From Sodiomyces alkalinus F11 (taxonomy: Eukaryota; Ascomycota; Sordariomycetes; Glomerellales; Plectosphaerellaceae): a stretch of 50,553 nt of DNA. Positions 1-13,200 of this stretch are shown one piece after another (the stretch's first letter is position 1; each line of letters opens with the position of its first letter). A program made the position numbers and the translations under genes. Where the stretch lies: the NCBI RefSeq assembly GCF_003711515.1, contig NW_021167080.1, forward strand, positions 5,050,256 to 5,100,808, read 5' to 3'. The notes under the pieces are model-generated. The model searched no databases and was not told where the DNA came from. It saw only the letters and a list, made by a program, of their open reading frames with translations.

Positions 1-3000
1 CCCACCTTGGCTCTGACCTCCGAACAGGCCCTGCTCCTCCTCCTCCTCTCCCTGCTGCTGTTGCTGCTGCTGCAGAGACGCCGACTCTTCCTCTTCATCG
101 GCCGGTGTTTGCGAGCACTCGGGACTGTCGTTGAGCAGATCGTCGTCATTAGGGCGAACCAGAAAAGGGAGTGATTCGCTGTCCGACTCCGCCCCGTCGT
201 CCTGCCCCCGCGGTACCTTCCGCACCGGCATGCCGATCCTGTTGATGAGCATCTGCGCCGCCCCAATCTCCGCGATCCGCCTCCTCCTCTTCCGCGCCAT
301 GATGAAATCGCTCACCAGCGACACCCCGCGTGGCGTCCACGTCGTCAGCTGCTCCTCGCCCTTGACGTAGTCATGCTGGCTGCTCATTCTCCAGAGATCG
401 CCCACCCTCTTGACCGGCGCCGGCCGCATCGTCAACGTGAAAATGCCGCTGACCGAATGTACAATCCGGATGCTCTGCCACAGGGCAGAGAGAATGGACG
501 TTTGCCGGACGTACGTCCTCGACATGATTTGGCAGCATACGTCCATGGAAAACCGCATGGGCTCGGCGAACTTCTCCGACTTGATCTCCCACGAGACGGT
601 CATCTGGACGCGATACTTGTCCGCCGTTACCCTGTCCAGGAGCAGGGAGTTGTGCAAGCTCGAGTCCCACTGGCCAGTCAACGTGATGCTCCGCGTGCCG
701 TTGGCATTTTGTCGGAACACGGGCTTCGATGACAATTTGAGAGCAATGTCCGGCGGCGCCGAAGCCATGTCGGGCGACTTGCCGGCCTGGTCGAGGAGCT
801 GGACCTTGCCGACCTTGAACGACGTGACGTCGTCCCACGGCAGCGCATCGCCCGAGCTGTGCGTCACGTTGATCATGATGCGCCTTTGCAAGCCTTGGTG
901 CAGCTGAAACGTGCCCGCATCCATCTCGCTCGTCTGCGTGGCTTCGACCGGGACGTACTGACCCTCCTCGTTGAGCTCGAGGATCTGTACCCTGGCCAGC
1001 AAGTCGTGTTTTTCTTCCGTGAAGAACTGAGACTCGGCGATCCTCGCGCCCCTAGTTTTCGTGGTACTCCGGGATTGAGGCACCGAGTCCCTCATGTCGT
1101 CCCAGCTCAGGAGCTTATCCAGGTGCATGGTCGACACCTTGGCGAAGATGGCGACCCGGAGCGTAATCGACTGCGCGCTGAAGAGGGGAATGCTCACGCT
1201 ATGGACACTCTCGAACCGAATCGGCCCTTCATCAAAGTCCTGGATCATCTGCGTCGTCGTGACCCCATCCTCCTCCGACACCCCCGGAACGAAGAGCTGC
1301 GCATGCACCTCCGTGCCTTCGCGCTCGGCGAACCCCACCATCTCGTGCATCACGACGTTGAACTTGAGCGTGTTGGTAGGCGCCCGCGCATGCGAAGGTT
1401 CGAGCGAGAGCCGGATGATGCCGATCGCATGAGACGTATGAGGGGAGAGGACATCCAGCGTAAAGTCCTGGACCCTGCTTTCGAACACAGCTCGTAACGG
1501 GACGTCTACGTCGCCCACCAGGGTGTACTGGGGCATGCACGCCTCCACGAACGGGTTGTCCAGGCTCAGATGCTGCGCGTACTCCGGCTGGTCCAGGTAT
1601 TGGTGCATCTGCCGCATCTGCCGGACGCGGTCGTGGAGCTTCTCGATGCTCCACAGGTGCACCACGCTGTTCTGGTAGTCGGTGACACGAACGCCGATGC
1701 AGGGTTTTGGCGCTTCCTCGAGCGCGACATCGTCCCCGTCGGCCGTCAGCCCGTTCAGGACCATGTCGTAGGACGAGCAGAGCGAATGCCCGACGTCAAC
1801 AACGGTAAACTGGAAGACCACTTGCACGTCGAGCTCGTTGCTCATGATTTGCGCTTCCTTCAACGTCGACGCGTGTTGCAGGACCGCCTCGGCCATCCGC
1901 ACGTATCTCCGGCTCTTCCAATGCTGGACGACGCCCCGAGCGACTGTTATCTCTTCGTCCGAGAGCTTTGGGTTCGCCTTTGGCCTCTTCAACGGGTCCA
2001 TCCTGTCCAACTTGTCCTCGAATTGCCGGCGCTGTACGTCCAGTTGCTTCTGCATGTCCTCTTTCAGGGTTTTCAAGGCTTCCTCCATCTTGAGCTTCTC
2101 CTTCTTGATCTCCTCCACCTCGACGTTTGACGCCTCGGCCGACTTGAGCTGATCCTGGTACTCCTCCTTCTGTCTGTCCAGCTGCGACTGCATCTCTTCA
2201 CGAACCTCCCGCAGCCTCTCGTCCACGGCACCTTGTTTCGGCGTCGAGGGCATCGTGAGTGCGGTATCCAGCGAGAAATTGTCTAGGGTCCCGGTGGACA
2301 TGTACTTCTCTCGTATGGGATACGAAGTCGCCGACTCCGAGTCATCCTCGCCTTCGCGGCCGTTGACGCGCTCGGCTCTCGCACGCTGGACGTCCTCGAA
2401 GAGCGCGTTGAGCTCTTCATCCGTGAGGCTCGACAAGTTCTGGTTCGTGCCCAGGATGGCTTCGGCGGCTTCTCTGCGGGCGAAACTCCAGTCGGAATCG
2501 CGGCCATTGCGAGAAAACGGCATGGGCGACTCTGGCCGGCTATCACCGAAATCCGAGTTGGCCAAGCTGATAGTACGGACGTGGCCCGGCCGGGGGCTTG
2601 CCGTCGGCGTAGGCGACGTTGTCCGGTCGAGACCCTGCAGTTGACTAGCCGTGACAGACTGCCGCAGGAGGCTCTGCTCCGCCCTTTCGGCTCTTGCCTC
2701 CATCGGATGGTTGAACCGAAAGATGTGAAAGTCGCCTAGGATAATACGATAGCCGGAGTGCAGCTGTTTCGGTTCTTCGACCCGCTTGCCGTTGACCATG
2801 ACCGACGCGCCCTCTCTCGGAATCAGTGTGACTGTCCCATCGGGGGCGTTCTGGAAGGCGCAATGGTCGGGCAGCATTCTGGTTCCGTTCAGTCGAATAT
2901 TGGGTTGGTGATCGCCACTCGACTCCATGCCCCCCACAGTGGTCAGGCCTGGCTTCAGGTTATAGACCAAGCATTCGGCAAGCAGGGGATCGTCCGCGAG

Positions 3001-4616
3001 ATTGACAAGATGCGGCATCTTCTTGGGCGTGGACAGACCAACGAAACCTTTTTCAATGCTGATTCCCAGCTCTTCCAGGGCGGCTTCACGCTCCTTGTGA
3101 ATCTCCTCGGTCTTGGCCAGCTTCTGCTCCCAAGTTTGGTTGAGATCGGTTAAGAGCTTCTCGCTCTGGCTAAGCTGTTCGGCAATCTCGGCCTTTGACA
3201 CTTTCTTCACGGCTCCGTCCGGTGCAGTAATGGTAACGAACTGTTGCTCCAGGGGGGTGCCTTCCGGATACACTTCCTCGGCGGCAGCGGGAGCAGCTCC
3301 GACGGCAGATGCACCACCACCACCACCACCACCTGCCACGCCGGGCGCAGCGCCACCCCCAAGCTGGGAGCGCAACAGGGACAGTTCTTCTTTCAGCTCG
3401 CGGATCATTCTGGCGTTGGCGTCTTCGTTGACCACGGCATGGTTCTTGATGCGCTTGGCGGAATCCGCATACCGAAGGGTGCTGAGGGTCTCGTCGTAGT
3501 TAATGTCGGCCGGACTGATGGCCGCGATCATGGCCGTCATGCTGTTTCCGCCGAGGGAGTCCTTCAAGAGCCAGGTGAGAACACTGTCTCGGTATGGTAC
3601 CGTCGTCGTTGCTCCCTTCTTCTTTTTTCCGGTGGAGAGGTCGGCAAGGGCGGAGATGACACGGCCCAGGGACGAGAGCGACCTATTGATCTCGGCACCC
3701 TCCTTGAGGCGTGCGCCCGTTGCGCCGGTCGAGGTGGCTCTTTCCGAACCGGCCAAATCGACCAGGCTGATCTTCGCGACCTTCTCCATCTCCATTTTTG
3801 TGTCGAGGTCCATCTTCTTCTGTGTCACCATGAGTGTGAATACGGCATGGCTTCGACTCGAGGTTTCGTTCATGTTCGTCGCGGCCACAGTTCGCGCCTT
3901 GTTTCCTTCGTCCATGAGATGTTCGATTTCCTGGAAGCTGGTGACGACGAGTTTCGCGAGGTCTTCGACGTAAGGGCCGGTCGATGGATGTTCCCGAACC
4001 TTGAGGTTGCCCTTTGTTGATGGGTTCAGCAAGTCACGGACCCGTTCATTGTAAATTTCCAGGTACGACACCTCGACCGTGCACTTCAGGGTGGCGTCCG
4101 CCTGCATCTGCTCGATTCTTGTGAACATTTCCTGGCAAATATTGGGAATGATGCCACTCTCTTTGCCGTATCCCATCATCGAATAGGATTTCCCGGACCC
4201 GGTCTGGCCGTAGGCGAAAATACAATTATTGTACCCCTGGAAAGCATTGTCCAGCAACGGCTTGCCTAGATCGTCGAAAAGGTTGTTCTGCCCGGCATAG
4301 TGCGGATCCTTCTTGTCGAAAGACCAGTATGACTTGTCGAATGCAAATACTTTCTGACCGGTCTCCTTTCCACCATGCGGTTGGGACAGGATGGTCTGGT
4401 TATTCTTCATTTCGATGATGCATTTTGAGCCTCGGTCGATTTCTGCGCGCATGTCAATTGACTCCCATACCATACCATACCAGAAAGCGACGTAATTCGG
4501 CGACCTGGGACTCAGACGCCCCCAGATCCCATCCCCTGGATCACGACCTTACCTCTGCTATTGAACGGCCTCACTCTCACCACCACCTTGATGTTGCCGC
4601 CCCCTGCTGGAGCCAT
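1..4616 (-). CDS. uncA: Kinesin-3 family motor (Unc104/UncA type), C-terminus beyond the window
   Basis: Plus-end-directed microtubule motor that moves vesicles and early endosomes in hyphae. Exon 1 is 4553-4616 (64 nt), the intron is 4443-4552, and exon 2 runs from 4442 off the left edge, giving 1502 codons so far. The motor domain (about residues 8-370) has the P-loop GQTGSGKS near residue 102, switch I NETSSRSH, and switch II DLAGSE. A Gly/Ala-rich stretch follows near residue 392, then an FHA domain at about 505-605, the fork-head-associated part of kinesin-3. A charged coiled coil, a KIF1B-like region near 850-905 and a DUF3694-like region at about 1170-1320 come next. The visible end is a Gln/Glu-rich stretch. 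Kinesin-3 proteins usually end in a lipid-binding PH domain, which would lie to the left of base 1. The first ATG reads MAPAGGGNIKVVVRVRP, the usual start of this family. It is divergent from the peptidase gene at 5426. Confidence 0.95.
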
Positions 4617-5425
4617 CTTGACGACGAGAAGGGAACCTTTCCAGGTTCCCCTTTATCCAACGAAGAAGCGCAGCAGTGAACGAGTGACCACGGTGTGCGA
4701 GGACCAGGCGGTGGCCAAGCCGAAGAGACCCCAATAACACTTTTGACCCTCGACCCCAACCCTGAACGTCGCGTCAATGTTGTAGCGATGCCCCAAGATG
4801 TTCCCATGTATAGACGTATGTATAAACGTTCCAAGCCCTGCTTTTCACGGCCTTGGCGTAATCATCCTCCCTTGATAAAACGGGATACTCCAGGGAGAGA
4901 GGAGGAAAAACGAGAGAAAAAGACGGGACACGTCGCAGTGCGGTATAACGGCGTTGAGTAAGCGTAGGAATAACAAGAGAGACTGTCGTAAATATTCGTA
5001 ATTTATTTTTTTGTGAAAACGATGTGTCGTCGCTCAGTCTAGGGCGGGAGTTGCTGCAGACGAAGGTCGAGGTCGGTGTCGTCAATGTTGGTGTGAGAAA
5101 TCAAGGGGGCAGTTGCTGTCAACAGTGTCAACAGTCGAGATTACACGTCTTTCAGATAGCGCGACCCGGTGCTGTGTTGGATAAGTGTTGGGATAAGTTA
5201 TGGTGGGTCTTTCACGTGCCGCTAGTGTCGCTTGAGCGGAACTGGCGGGGTGTGTGTTCCCATTGCTGACTCAGCTTGACTCCATCATTTCACGTTTCAC
5301 CATTCACCATTCACAGGCTCACTTCGGGCGCTGAAGGAACGAATAACGAGCAGCGTGGGCTCTCCCACCTGTCAACCCCTCACCCCCTTCCCTACCTAGG
5401 CACTTAACCCGACCACAACAAGCAA
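4617..5425. promoter_or_regulatory. Shared divergent promoter of kinesin-3 and the M1 aminopeptidase
   Basis: An 809-bp intergenic stretch lies between two start codons that face away from each other, so it must hold both promoters and both 5' leaders. I see an A/T-rich patch near 4990-5015 and a pyrimidine-rich leader before 5426. I see no coding pattern or recognisable RNA gene. Confidence 0.6.
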
Positions 5426-7431
5426 ATGTGGCGGTCCATCGTCTCACAGGGAACGGCCACGCTTAGACGTACCATTACCTCGTTCCATCCAGCCACATTT
5501 CGAGCTTCCCGGACATACGCAAACATGGCAAAACGCGACCCTTGCACCCTCTCCAACTACCATGAGTGGCTCACCAAGCACACCACGGTCAACATCTCTA
5601 TCAACTTCCACGAGAAAGCCGTCAAAGGAACAATCTCGCTGGACCTCGAGTCCCTAACGGACAAGCAGAGCAAGGAGATCATATTAGATTCGAACCACGT
5701 CCGCATATCAGACGTCAAGGTCAACTCGGCCCCCGCCGCCGCATGGGAGATCAAGGACCCCGTAGGTCCCTACGGCTCTCCTCTTCACATCTCCGTTCCC
5801 CAAGGCGCGCCCAAGGGTTCCGTTGTTCAAGTCGAGCTCGGTGTCGAGACCACCAACAAATGCACCGCGCTCCAATTCCTGACCCCGGCCCAAACCTCGA
5901 ACAAGAAGCATCCGTACGTGTACTCGCAATGCCAGGCAATCCATTGCCGTTCCATATTCCCTTGCCAGGACACGCCCGATGTCAAGTCGACCTTCACCTT
6001 CATCATCCGCTCGGCCCTGCCTGTCGTAGCCAGCGGCGTCCCCGTCGAGACGCCCGAAGAGAAAGAGAAAGGCGGCGACGGCGACGGCAACGACAAGCTG
6101 TACAAGTTCGAACAGAAAGTCCCCATCCCGACGTACCTGTTCGGCCTTGCTTCCGGGGATATTGCCACCGCACCCATTGGTCCCAGGAGCGTCGTCGCCA
6201 CCGGGCCGGAAGAACTGAAGGCATGTCAGTGGGAGCTCGACGGGGTGGAGGATTTCATCCAGGTGGCCGAGAAGCTCGTCTTCCCGTACCAATGGGGTGT
6301 ATACAACGTCCTGGTGACGCCTCCGAGCTACCCCTACGGCGGAATGGAGCAGCCCATCTTCACGTTCGCGACGCCTACGCTCATCAGCGGCGATCGCCAG
6401 AACGTGGACGTCATCGCCCACGAGCTGAGCCACTCCTGGAGCGGCAACTTGGTAACCAACGCCAGCTGGGAGCACATGTGGCTCAACGAGGGGTGGACCA
6501 TCTACCTCGAACGGCGCATTGGCATGGCGTTGCACGGTGATGCCGAGAGAGACTTCTCCGCCATCATCGGTTGGAAGGCCCTCGAGGACGCCGTGGACCT
6601 GTTCGGTCATGATCACGAATTTACGAAGCTGATTATCAATCACGACGGTATCGAGCCCGATGACGCCTTCAGCACCGTGCCCTACGAGAAGGGATTCCAC
6701 TTTGTGTACTACCTAGAGCGCCTCGTGGGACGGGACAACTTTGATAAGTTCATTCCACACTACTTCACCAAGTGGTCCAGGAAGTCGCTCGACTCCTTCC
6801 AGTTCAAGGACACCTTCCTCGACTTCTTCGGCAACTTTGGCGATGAGTCCATCAAGAACAAGATCGCCGAGATTGACTGGGATGCATGGTTCTATAAGCC
6901 GGGCCTGCCCCCGAAACCACAGTTTGACACATCTCGCGTTGACGTGTGCTACAAGCTCGCCGAACAGTGGAGGAACAAGGTAAATTACGCGGCACCCCAA
7001 AAAAAAAGAGGAGACATCACTAACGCTCCAAATAATAGGACTTCGAACCAAGCCCCAAGGACGTCGAGGATTTCACCGGCAACCAGAAGCTGGTGCTCCT
7101 GGAAGCCGTGGAGAAGTTCGAAGAGCCCCTGGCCCCTGAGAAGAGTGAGCTGCTGGGCAAGGTGTACAGCTTTGCCTCTTCCAAGAATGCGGAGATCAAG
7201 TCAGCGTACTACAAAGTCGCGCTTCGTGCCCAGGACACCAGCTGCTACGAGGGCGTTGCCGAGCACCTGGGTCAGGTTGGCAGGATGAAGTTCGTCCGGC
7301 CACTATTCAGGGCCCTCAACAAGGTTGACCGGCCGCTCGCTCTGAAGACCCTCGAGAAGAACCGCGACTTTTACCATCCCATTTGCAGGGCCTTGGTCGA
7401 AAAGGATCTCGGCGTCGCTGGAACAAGCTAG
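5426..7431 (+). CDS. LTA4H: Leukotriene A4 hydrolase-type aminopeptidase (peptidase family M1)
   Basis: Zinc aminopeptidase with probable epoxide hydrolase activity, like yeast Lap2 and human LTA4H. The model has exons 5426-6979 and 7039-7431 around a 59-bp intron, giving 648 aa. The zinc motif HELSHSW is at residues 332-338, and the third ligand is E355 in WLNEGW, matching HEXXH-X18-E. The exopeptidase motif is GGMEQ at 305-309, where the family normally has GGMEN. The C-terminal helical domain, which the LTA4H subfamily carries, is complete. The first 33 residues are rich in Arg, Ser and Thr, lack acidic residues and look like a mitochondrial presequence. A second ATG at 5525 (MAKRDP) would give the cytosolic form, so dual targeting by alternative starts is possible. 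Its neighbours give no further clue to its role. Confidence 0.93.
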
Positions 7432-7783
7432 TTCAGGATAGACGGCCCCATTCTATCTGCTGGGGCTCTCTATTTATGGGAGAACTCTTCATGGGAAACT
7501 GAGATTCTGAGGAGGTTGGGGGGCTTGAAATAATATGTGGGAAGTGTAGGACTAGAGCGTCGGTCAAGGAAGATCGTCATATAACAACGAGAATAACCAT
7601 AATAACAAGCCAAGGTTATGGAAGAGCATACGTAGGTATCAACCTTGAGAGGCCGCTATCGAGCCAAGGGCATGTGTGATGACGAAAGGATGGTCTTGGA
7701 ACTGGAGGGCAAGAGAGCCTGCCTCTGAGCCGCCGCCATCAGCAAGGCACATCGTTCGAATACTGTTGGGTCTCTCTCTGAAC

Positions 7784-8320
7784 CAGATCGCAGTGGTAGA
7801 AGACGAACGAGGAGACGTCCATGGCCATGCTGGTACAGTTGTCCAGGAGCTGCCTGGGAGACAGGGCATCGCATCGGCAAGCTTGTTGTTACCTTTTGAC
7901 GAGATACCGCTCGAGCAGCTGATGCCCATGCTACGCCACTAATGGTACTTCCCTTCCATGCTGCAAGTTGAGCACATACACCTGCGACCTTGCAAATGCA
8001 GTGCTGCCAGAGGGGCTCATCCAAGATGGGCCAAGCGTCATCGAGCAGTTGCCCGGGAACTTTCGACGCAACTAGAAAGTACCGGGACTCGGTTCTCAAA
8101 CTGGTAAAGTACAGTCGGAAAGGCGAACCCCTGGGGCTGTTTCTCGTTGAGAAATTGGAGAGTCACATGCTCTCCAGTGACATGGGGATACTTCCATGTG
8201 GTGTGCTTTGATGAAGGCTTCGCCCGCCCGCCAGACAGCAGCTTGGTTGTCTACAGCATGGACTAGCGAGATCAGCGTCGAGTCTTCGGCGAGAGCGTCG
8301 GAATCGGGAAGAGGATTTGG
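7784..8320 (-). pseudogene. Frameshifted fungal phosphotransferase (APH/choline-kinase fold) pseudogene
   Basis: Pieces of one protein are recognisable in order on the minus strand, but in changing frames. From upstream to downstream they are AAVWRAGEAFIKAH (near 8210-8250), EHVTLQFLNEKQPQGFAF (near 8170-8115), RYFLVASKVPGQLLDDAW (near 8080-8025), AAWKGSTISGV (near 7970-7935), HQLLERYLVK (near 7920-7890), and LLDNCTSMAMDVSSF then VFYHCDL (7849-7784). This order, and the HCDL that stands where the catalytic loop HxDxxxxN lies, match the large fungal family of aminoglycoside-phosphotransferase-like proteins. At least five frame changes separate the pieces, and nothing recognisable follows HCDL, so the metal-binding part of the C-lobe is lost or has diverged. 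The pieces themselves are well preserved. Some breaks might be introns, but I found no set of GT-AG introns that repairs them. No function is claimed. Confidence 0.75.
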
Positions 8321-10253
8321 TGCGGCAGACAAGGTGAAATGGCCCTCGTGGCCGTCGCTCCAGCATGCTTGGCCGTTGGGAATATGGTCTGGGGTTTGCA
8401 ATGGGGAATGGGTCAGAAGAGCGGTGTTGAAGACGAGCCAGGAAGTCTCAGAAACTTGTCGGATGGAATCATTGAGGTGAGGCTGACACACGTGAGCCGA
8501 CGCCGTGTTGATGATTATTGAAGATGGCGAGATACGGTTGTGCGAGCACACTGAGCATTATGGTGGAATGTGAACAGGTGGTTGGCTGATTGGCTGTTTG
8601 TTGTTGTCATTCTGCTTATTCGGTGGAGCTCATGGAGGCAGATACCAGTGCACCACGATTGTGCAGCATGCCAGGCAAGCATATCTGAATTGCAGACAGT
8701 TATATTCCCGCCTGGGTCTCTATGCCCTGAAGTCGCCCCAGAGGTGTCAAGGAACTTAACATTTATAGCCAGACGCTGAGTATTTCTCAAGAGGTGCACA
8801 ACATAGGAAGTGATCGACTCATTCAATGCACCGCTATGATGATTACGACATTCTTTGGGCGTCCGAGATGTTTCATAATTATAGTAGTAAACGCGGCGTC
8901 GCTGCCTGCCTCCGGTTTGGCGGCGCCGCTTCGGCCTGTCTTTATTAACATATGCTCTGGACTCCAGGAAAAGAGAATATATCGTGCGTTCGGAGCCGAG
9001 TAGGTACGCCGACCAAAGCCGTGATCATCTCGTCGTGTGTATGGATCGACCGCGTGGTCAGCATCTGTCTCCCGCAAACCCTGATCGGCCGATCAGAAGA
9101 TAGGGGATGACGCCGGGGACATTCCCATTTAATGTGTAAATTCGGAGATCTACACAGTTCTAAATGTCATCGCGACATGGGCCGTTCCGCCAGCTCGGCT
9201 GGAAAAAGCTAGACTGGGAGAGGCTGCTTAGTCATGTCCGAGTCTCATCACACGTGACACTCGATGTCTTTTTGTCAAACCCCTCGCCGCAAGTATCGGA
9301 CTACGAAGCTTTGCGGATAGACAGGCTGCACGCCGAATAGACCAGCCCCCCAACGGCGCAATCCGGACTTGCGACCGGATTGCGAGTCGAGTCGTTGCGG
9401 ACTACCATTCCATTGACTCACCGGCATTCAGCCACCGAGCCCTTCGTCGTCGGGGCCTAGAATACGACGTCGGATGACAGACTGGCCCCGCTCCGGCCGA
9501 TAATAGCCACGTCAACACGGAATGGCAAGGCGCGCCGACTGACACAATCAACGGGTCGGCATTCTTTCGGATTGCTCGGTATCATCGAAACGCTCAGTGT
9601 TGGCTGAGGCCCTCGAAACCCATCACGGCATGAAGCTTCGGGGGCTGGAGTGTACATGCTGGACCTACTCCACCTCAAATCGTGCTGCTGCGTATCCCAT
9701 GCTTCGTGAAGCCACTGGAACCTCTTGAGGCGTGGGCCACGAAGCATCCACTTAATTACCAGGAAGGGATTCTCGAGCTATCATAGACCAGACGCGATCA
9801 TGCTTCTCTCGGCTCTTCGCGCAACCTCGTTGGGGTTGGCTGAATGCATGCTTGCAAGATAGGATTAATGAGGCTGCCAAGTTCCCACAGAGGCTTTTTG
9901 GATGGCGGCTATCTGACCTAGATTCCGTGGTCCTGGTGTCGGGCGACCAGCTCCCTCTGGCGGGTTGTTCTGGCAAAGAAATTTCTGACCGGACTGGGCA
10001 GTGCTGAAGAAATAACAGCCTGCCCGGGTTCGGGGATATCAGAGCCCGATAATTAGTTAGTCTGTCGTAAAGACTTGGAGCTTGTGTTGATAGCTACCTT
10101 ATACCACTGAACTGGCTCTGGCCAGAGCAAAATCCTCTGTTCAAGCTTTGACCTACATATAATCCCTCCCCCTCTTCCAAAACAGAAAGAAAGGAAGAAA
10201 AAATCGTGTAGGGATTGTACCTGATGCTGAAACAACGCCGAGGGTTCGGCTCA

Positions 10254-10267
10254 GGGGGGGGGGGGGG
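10254..10267. repeat. G14 homopolymer
   Basis: Fourteen consecutive G bases lie in non-coding DNA. The exact length is unreliable in most sequencing chemistries. Confidence 0.9.
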
Positions 10268-13200
10268 AGCTTACCCCGTGCTCACCCTGGGCCACCGAAG
10301 GCTCACGTAAAAGCGACCACGGCTCAGTCCCCGCACCTAGCATGGGATTTGGGGCGTGGCACGAGTAACAGTTGTCGAGGGTGACTATTCAAGTGGTATG
10401 GGCGTTGTGTGGCTTGCCTCTAAGCTTATCACTGGTCATTCGCCAGCACTTCGAAGATTGGCCGATGTGGCCTGATCAGAGTCCACCACGGTGGTATTAG
10501 TGTCGCTCGCGCTAATGCAGGTCCCGGGAGTGACCCCACTACAAAGTGTTGCGTAAGCATTCTGTAATTCCGGCAGGTCCATATTGTCCGTAGATAATAC
10601 CTAACCCACACAAGTCGCGTTCTTCTCCCCGCAATAATTACAGTAGGTACATTTCCGGCGACTGAGCTACAACATAAGGTGCGAAACTGTGCAGTAAACA
10701 ATGCTCTGTACCTGCTTGTCTGCTGCGGGGGATGCAAACTTTTGCAAAGCGAGATGCTGCTGTACGTTGTAGGTACGAAGTGTATGTCTCTGCCCGGCCA
10801 CCGACTGCAGTGAACCAAGTTCCATCCCGTTAGCAAGACGAAGAACGAGCCTCCACGAGTAATAGATCAAAACTGCAGATGGCAGCCTTATATGGACCAG
10901 AAACAGGGGTTTTATTTTTTATAATTCCCACGCGATCGGTTGTCTCACCAGTATCTTACACACGGGCCAGGCTTTCCTGATCAGACGACAGGTCATGACG
11001 AGCGTTTTGGCAACATTTTTAGACCAGTCATCGCGGGGCAAGATCGGTAATTTAATCTGTGCAGTACGTAGATAGCGTCGCGCTAACAGAACATGCGAAC
11101 TTCCTCTCATCGTCCGGTAGAAGCTTCATAGTTAATTATTACAAGGCAGCTTTTAATCGCGGTTGTGTTGCCCTTGCTCCGATGGCGACGCGAGATGATC
11201 TTGTATGTGTGTGTCAACGAAGAATGAAGTACCTTATGTACGGCTCCGTTGATGGCGGCTTCAAACCCCCGCATTAGGGTTACGTCAGTAACGACAAGCG
11301 AACTTGCAGCACTACCTCCCACTTCGCGCAGCCAACTCCAGTGGGTCACAAACGCCGCGTACCTTGATGGTCACAAAATGCTCTTCGTCATGCAGTCTGG
11401 AGTGCCTTTGTGGTAAAAGTCGGGAATACCTACAACGTGATTTCCCGTCCGCTTGACGTGCGAAGCCATTGCTCTCGCCCCGAAGCGAACACTCGCCGGA
11501 AGGGCGCTAGCAGGGTCTCCCGGGAAGAAAGGGGGGAGAAGAACGGCGGAGAATCTCTTGGATAAAGCCTGTCAATATCTGCACGAGTTATATAGCCAGG
11601 TGCCTGGGCAACCCTGGACCTCGCCTCTGCATACGTTGTACAACGTACTCCGATACAACTCGAAACATTTCCTTTGTACCTTGTAGCTGCAAACCTGCAA
11701 GGCAAAACGCATCGAAACATCAAGGCCGTGCATTCGCCGTTGGTCCGTGCAGAGATCCCACGACAAAAGTGTACGAAGTAAACCAGAAGCCAAGAACTCT
11801 ATAAACTGACATGTCAATCTTCCCTCCATGCTAGACCTGGTCAGGGGCCTGTATTGTCGGTGCATAACCTCGTCTTGCCGTGGCCTTGTTGACTTCTCAT
11901 CGGAGATCATCAGTGGGGTGTGGGTTCTCTCTCCCTGTCTCTCTTTGCCGACTGTAACACAACGATAACACGTTAAACACTTCTTTTCCTACCGGACTTC
12001 CTCCTGACAGGTTGCAGGCAAGGTGATAAACGCACTTGGTAGCATCCTAAACTCACCTGAAATGTAACCTCGCGGAAGAGAAGCGGTGAAAGAGCTTTGG
12101 AAATACAATTACGATAGAGTACATACCTCCGTAGATAATTATTGCACATTCCATTAAACTAGATCTGAAGACAGACCATCAACTGAGAGAATGTGGAGGG
12201 CAGAGGCCGGGTTCCTTGAGGTGCCAGACCAACACCTACTGTAGCAGCTTGACCCAGACACTTCTCGACACTCGGGGCTTTCTCGACATTGTTGGCTCAA
12301 ATTCCCCCGATTTGCTCCAGTTTTTGTTCCATTTCTTGGAGACTTGGTAGGATTACCTCGTACTTAATACTGTATTCTATAGCCTAGGGCTGTTACACGG
12401 TAGCGGACATGATTTCCTGTTCAGGATTAGTAGCCTGAATCGGAGAAGGAGCTTTATCGGACCCGCCAGTTCCTCTCTCGTGGGGCGTCGACACTTTATT
12501 TGGGAAGAAACGGGTGACAAGAAAAGAAGAAAAAAAAGGGGGCGCGGAGAAGAACTGGCAGCGAGATGGTCCGCATTGCATGAGCAGCGCATTCCGCAGC
12601 GGAGCGGCACTCTGTTACATATGCGAGATATATGCGATTCTGCCAGAGACCAGACGAAAGATGAGACGAAACGCTTTTGTGGTTCTAGCTCCAAGCTCCT
12701 TTGTTGATCTTCGGTAGATCATTATTCAGCCGATTATACGTTGTACCTACCTACTTCGGGAGTTGACAATTAATTATGAGGGAATCAAGATTAGGTAGTT
12801 TGGGACCCAAACGGACAGTCGTAGGGCGCAGTATTAATTAATACCTGACATTGGAAGGCCTCTCTGAAACCACATAAGAAGCACGTACCAAGGTAAGGAC
12901 TCTGACGGCCATGTCTATCTTAGATAGAGGGCGTGAAGCACGGGGTACATACATCACCGATTCACCTTCAAGTACTTCGTACCTCTTGAAGAACGGTCCT
13001 CTCTGCTGCGATAGGCCCAGGCTTGATGTCAAGGAGCCAACTCGCAAGCGACCCTGGGCGATCTATGAACAGGGAGGATGCGGGTTGCTTCATGAAGCCA
13101 ATCAGATCATCGCCGGAGCTGAGGGCCGGGTGACAAGGGTCTCCTCCCGAGCCATCCAGCCATCCCAATTATGTATGAGGAATGTATGAGGTACTTCGTA

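Noticed and set aside
5708..6700. 330-residue minus-strand open frame antisense to the M1 aminopeptidase
   Set aside because: The sense strand encodes a complete conserved enzyme, and the antisense frame shows no family features.
8515..13200. Many 60-135-residue open frames considered as small genes or transposon fragments
   Set aside because: None shows a recognisable family, a signal peptide with conserved cysteines, terminal repeats or convincing splice partners.
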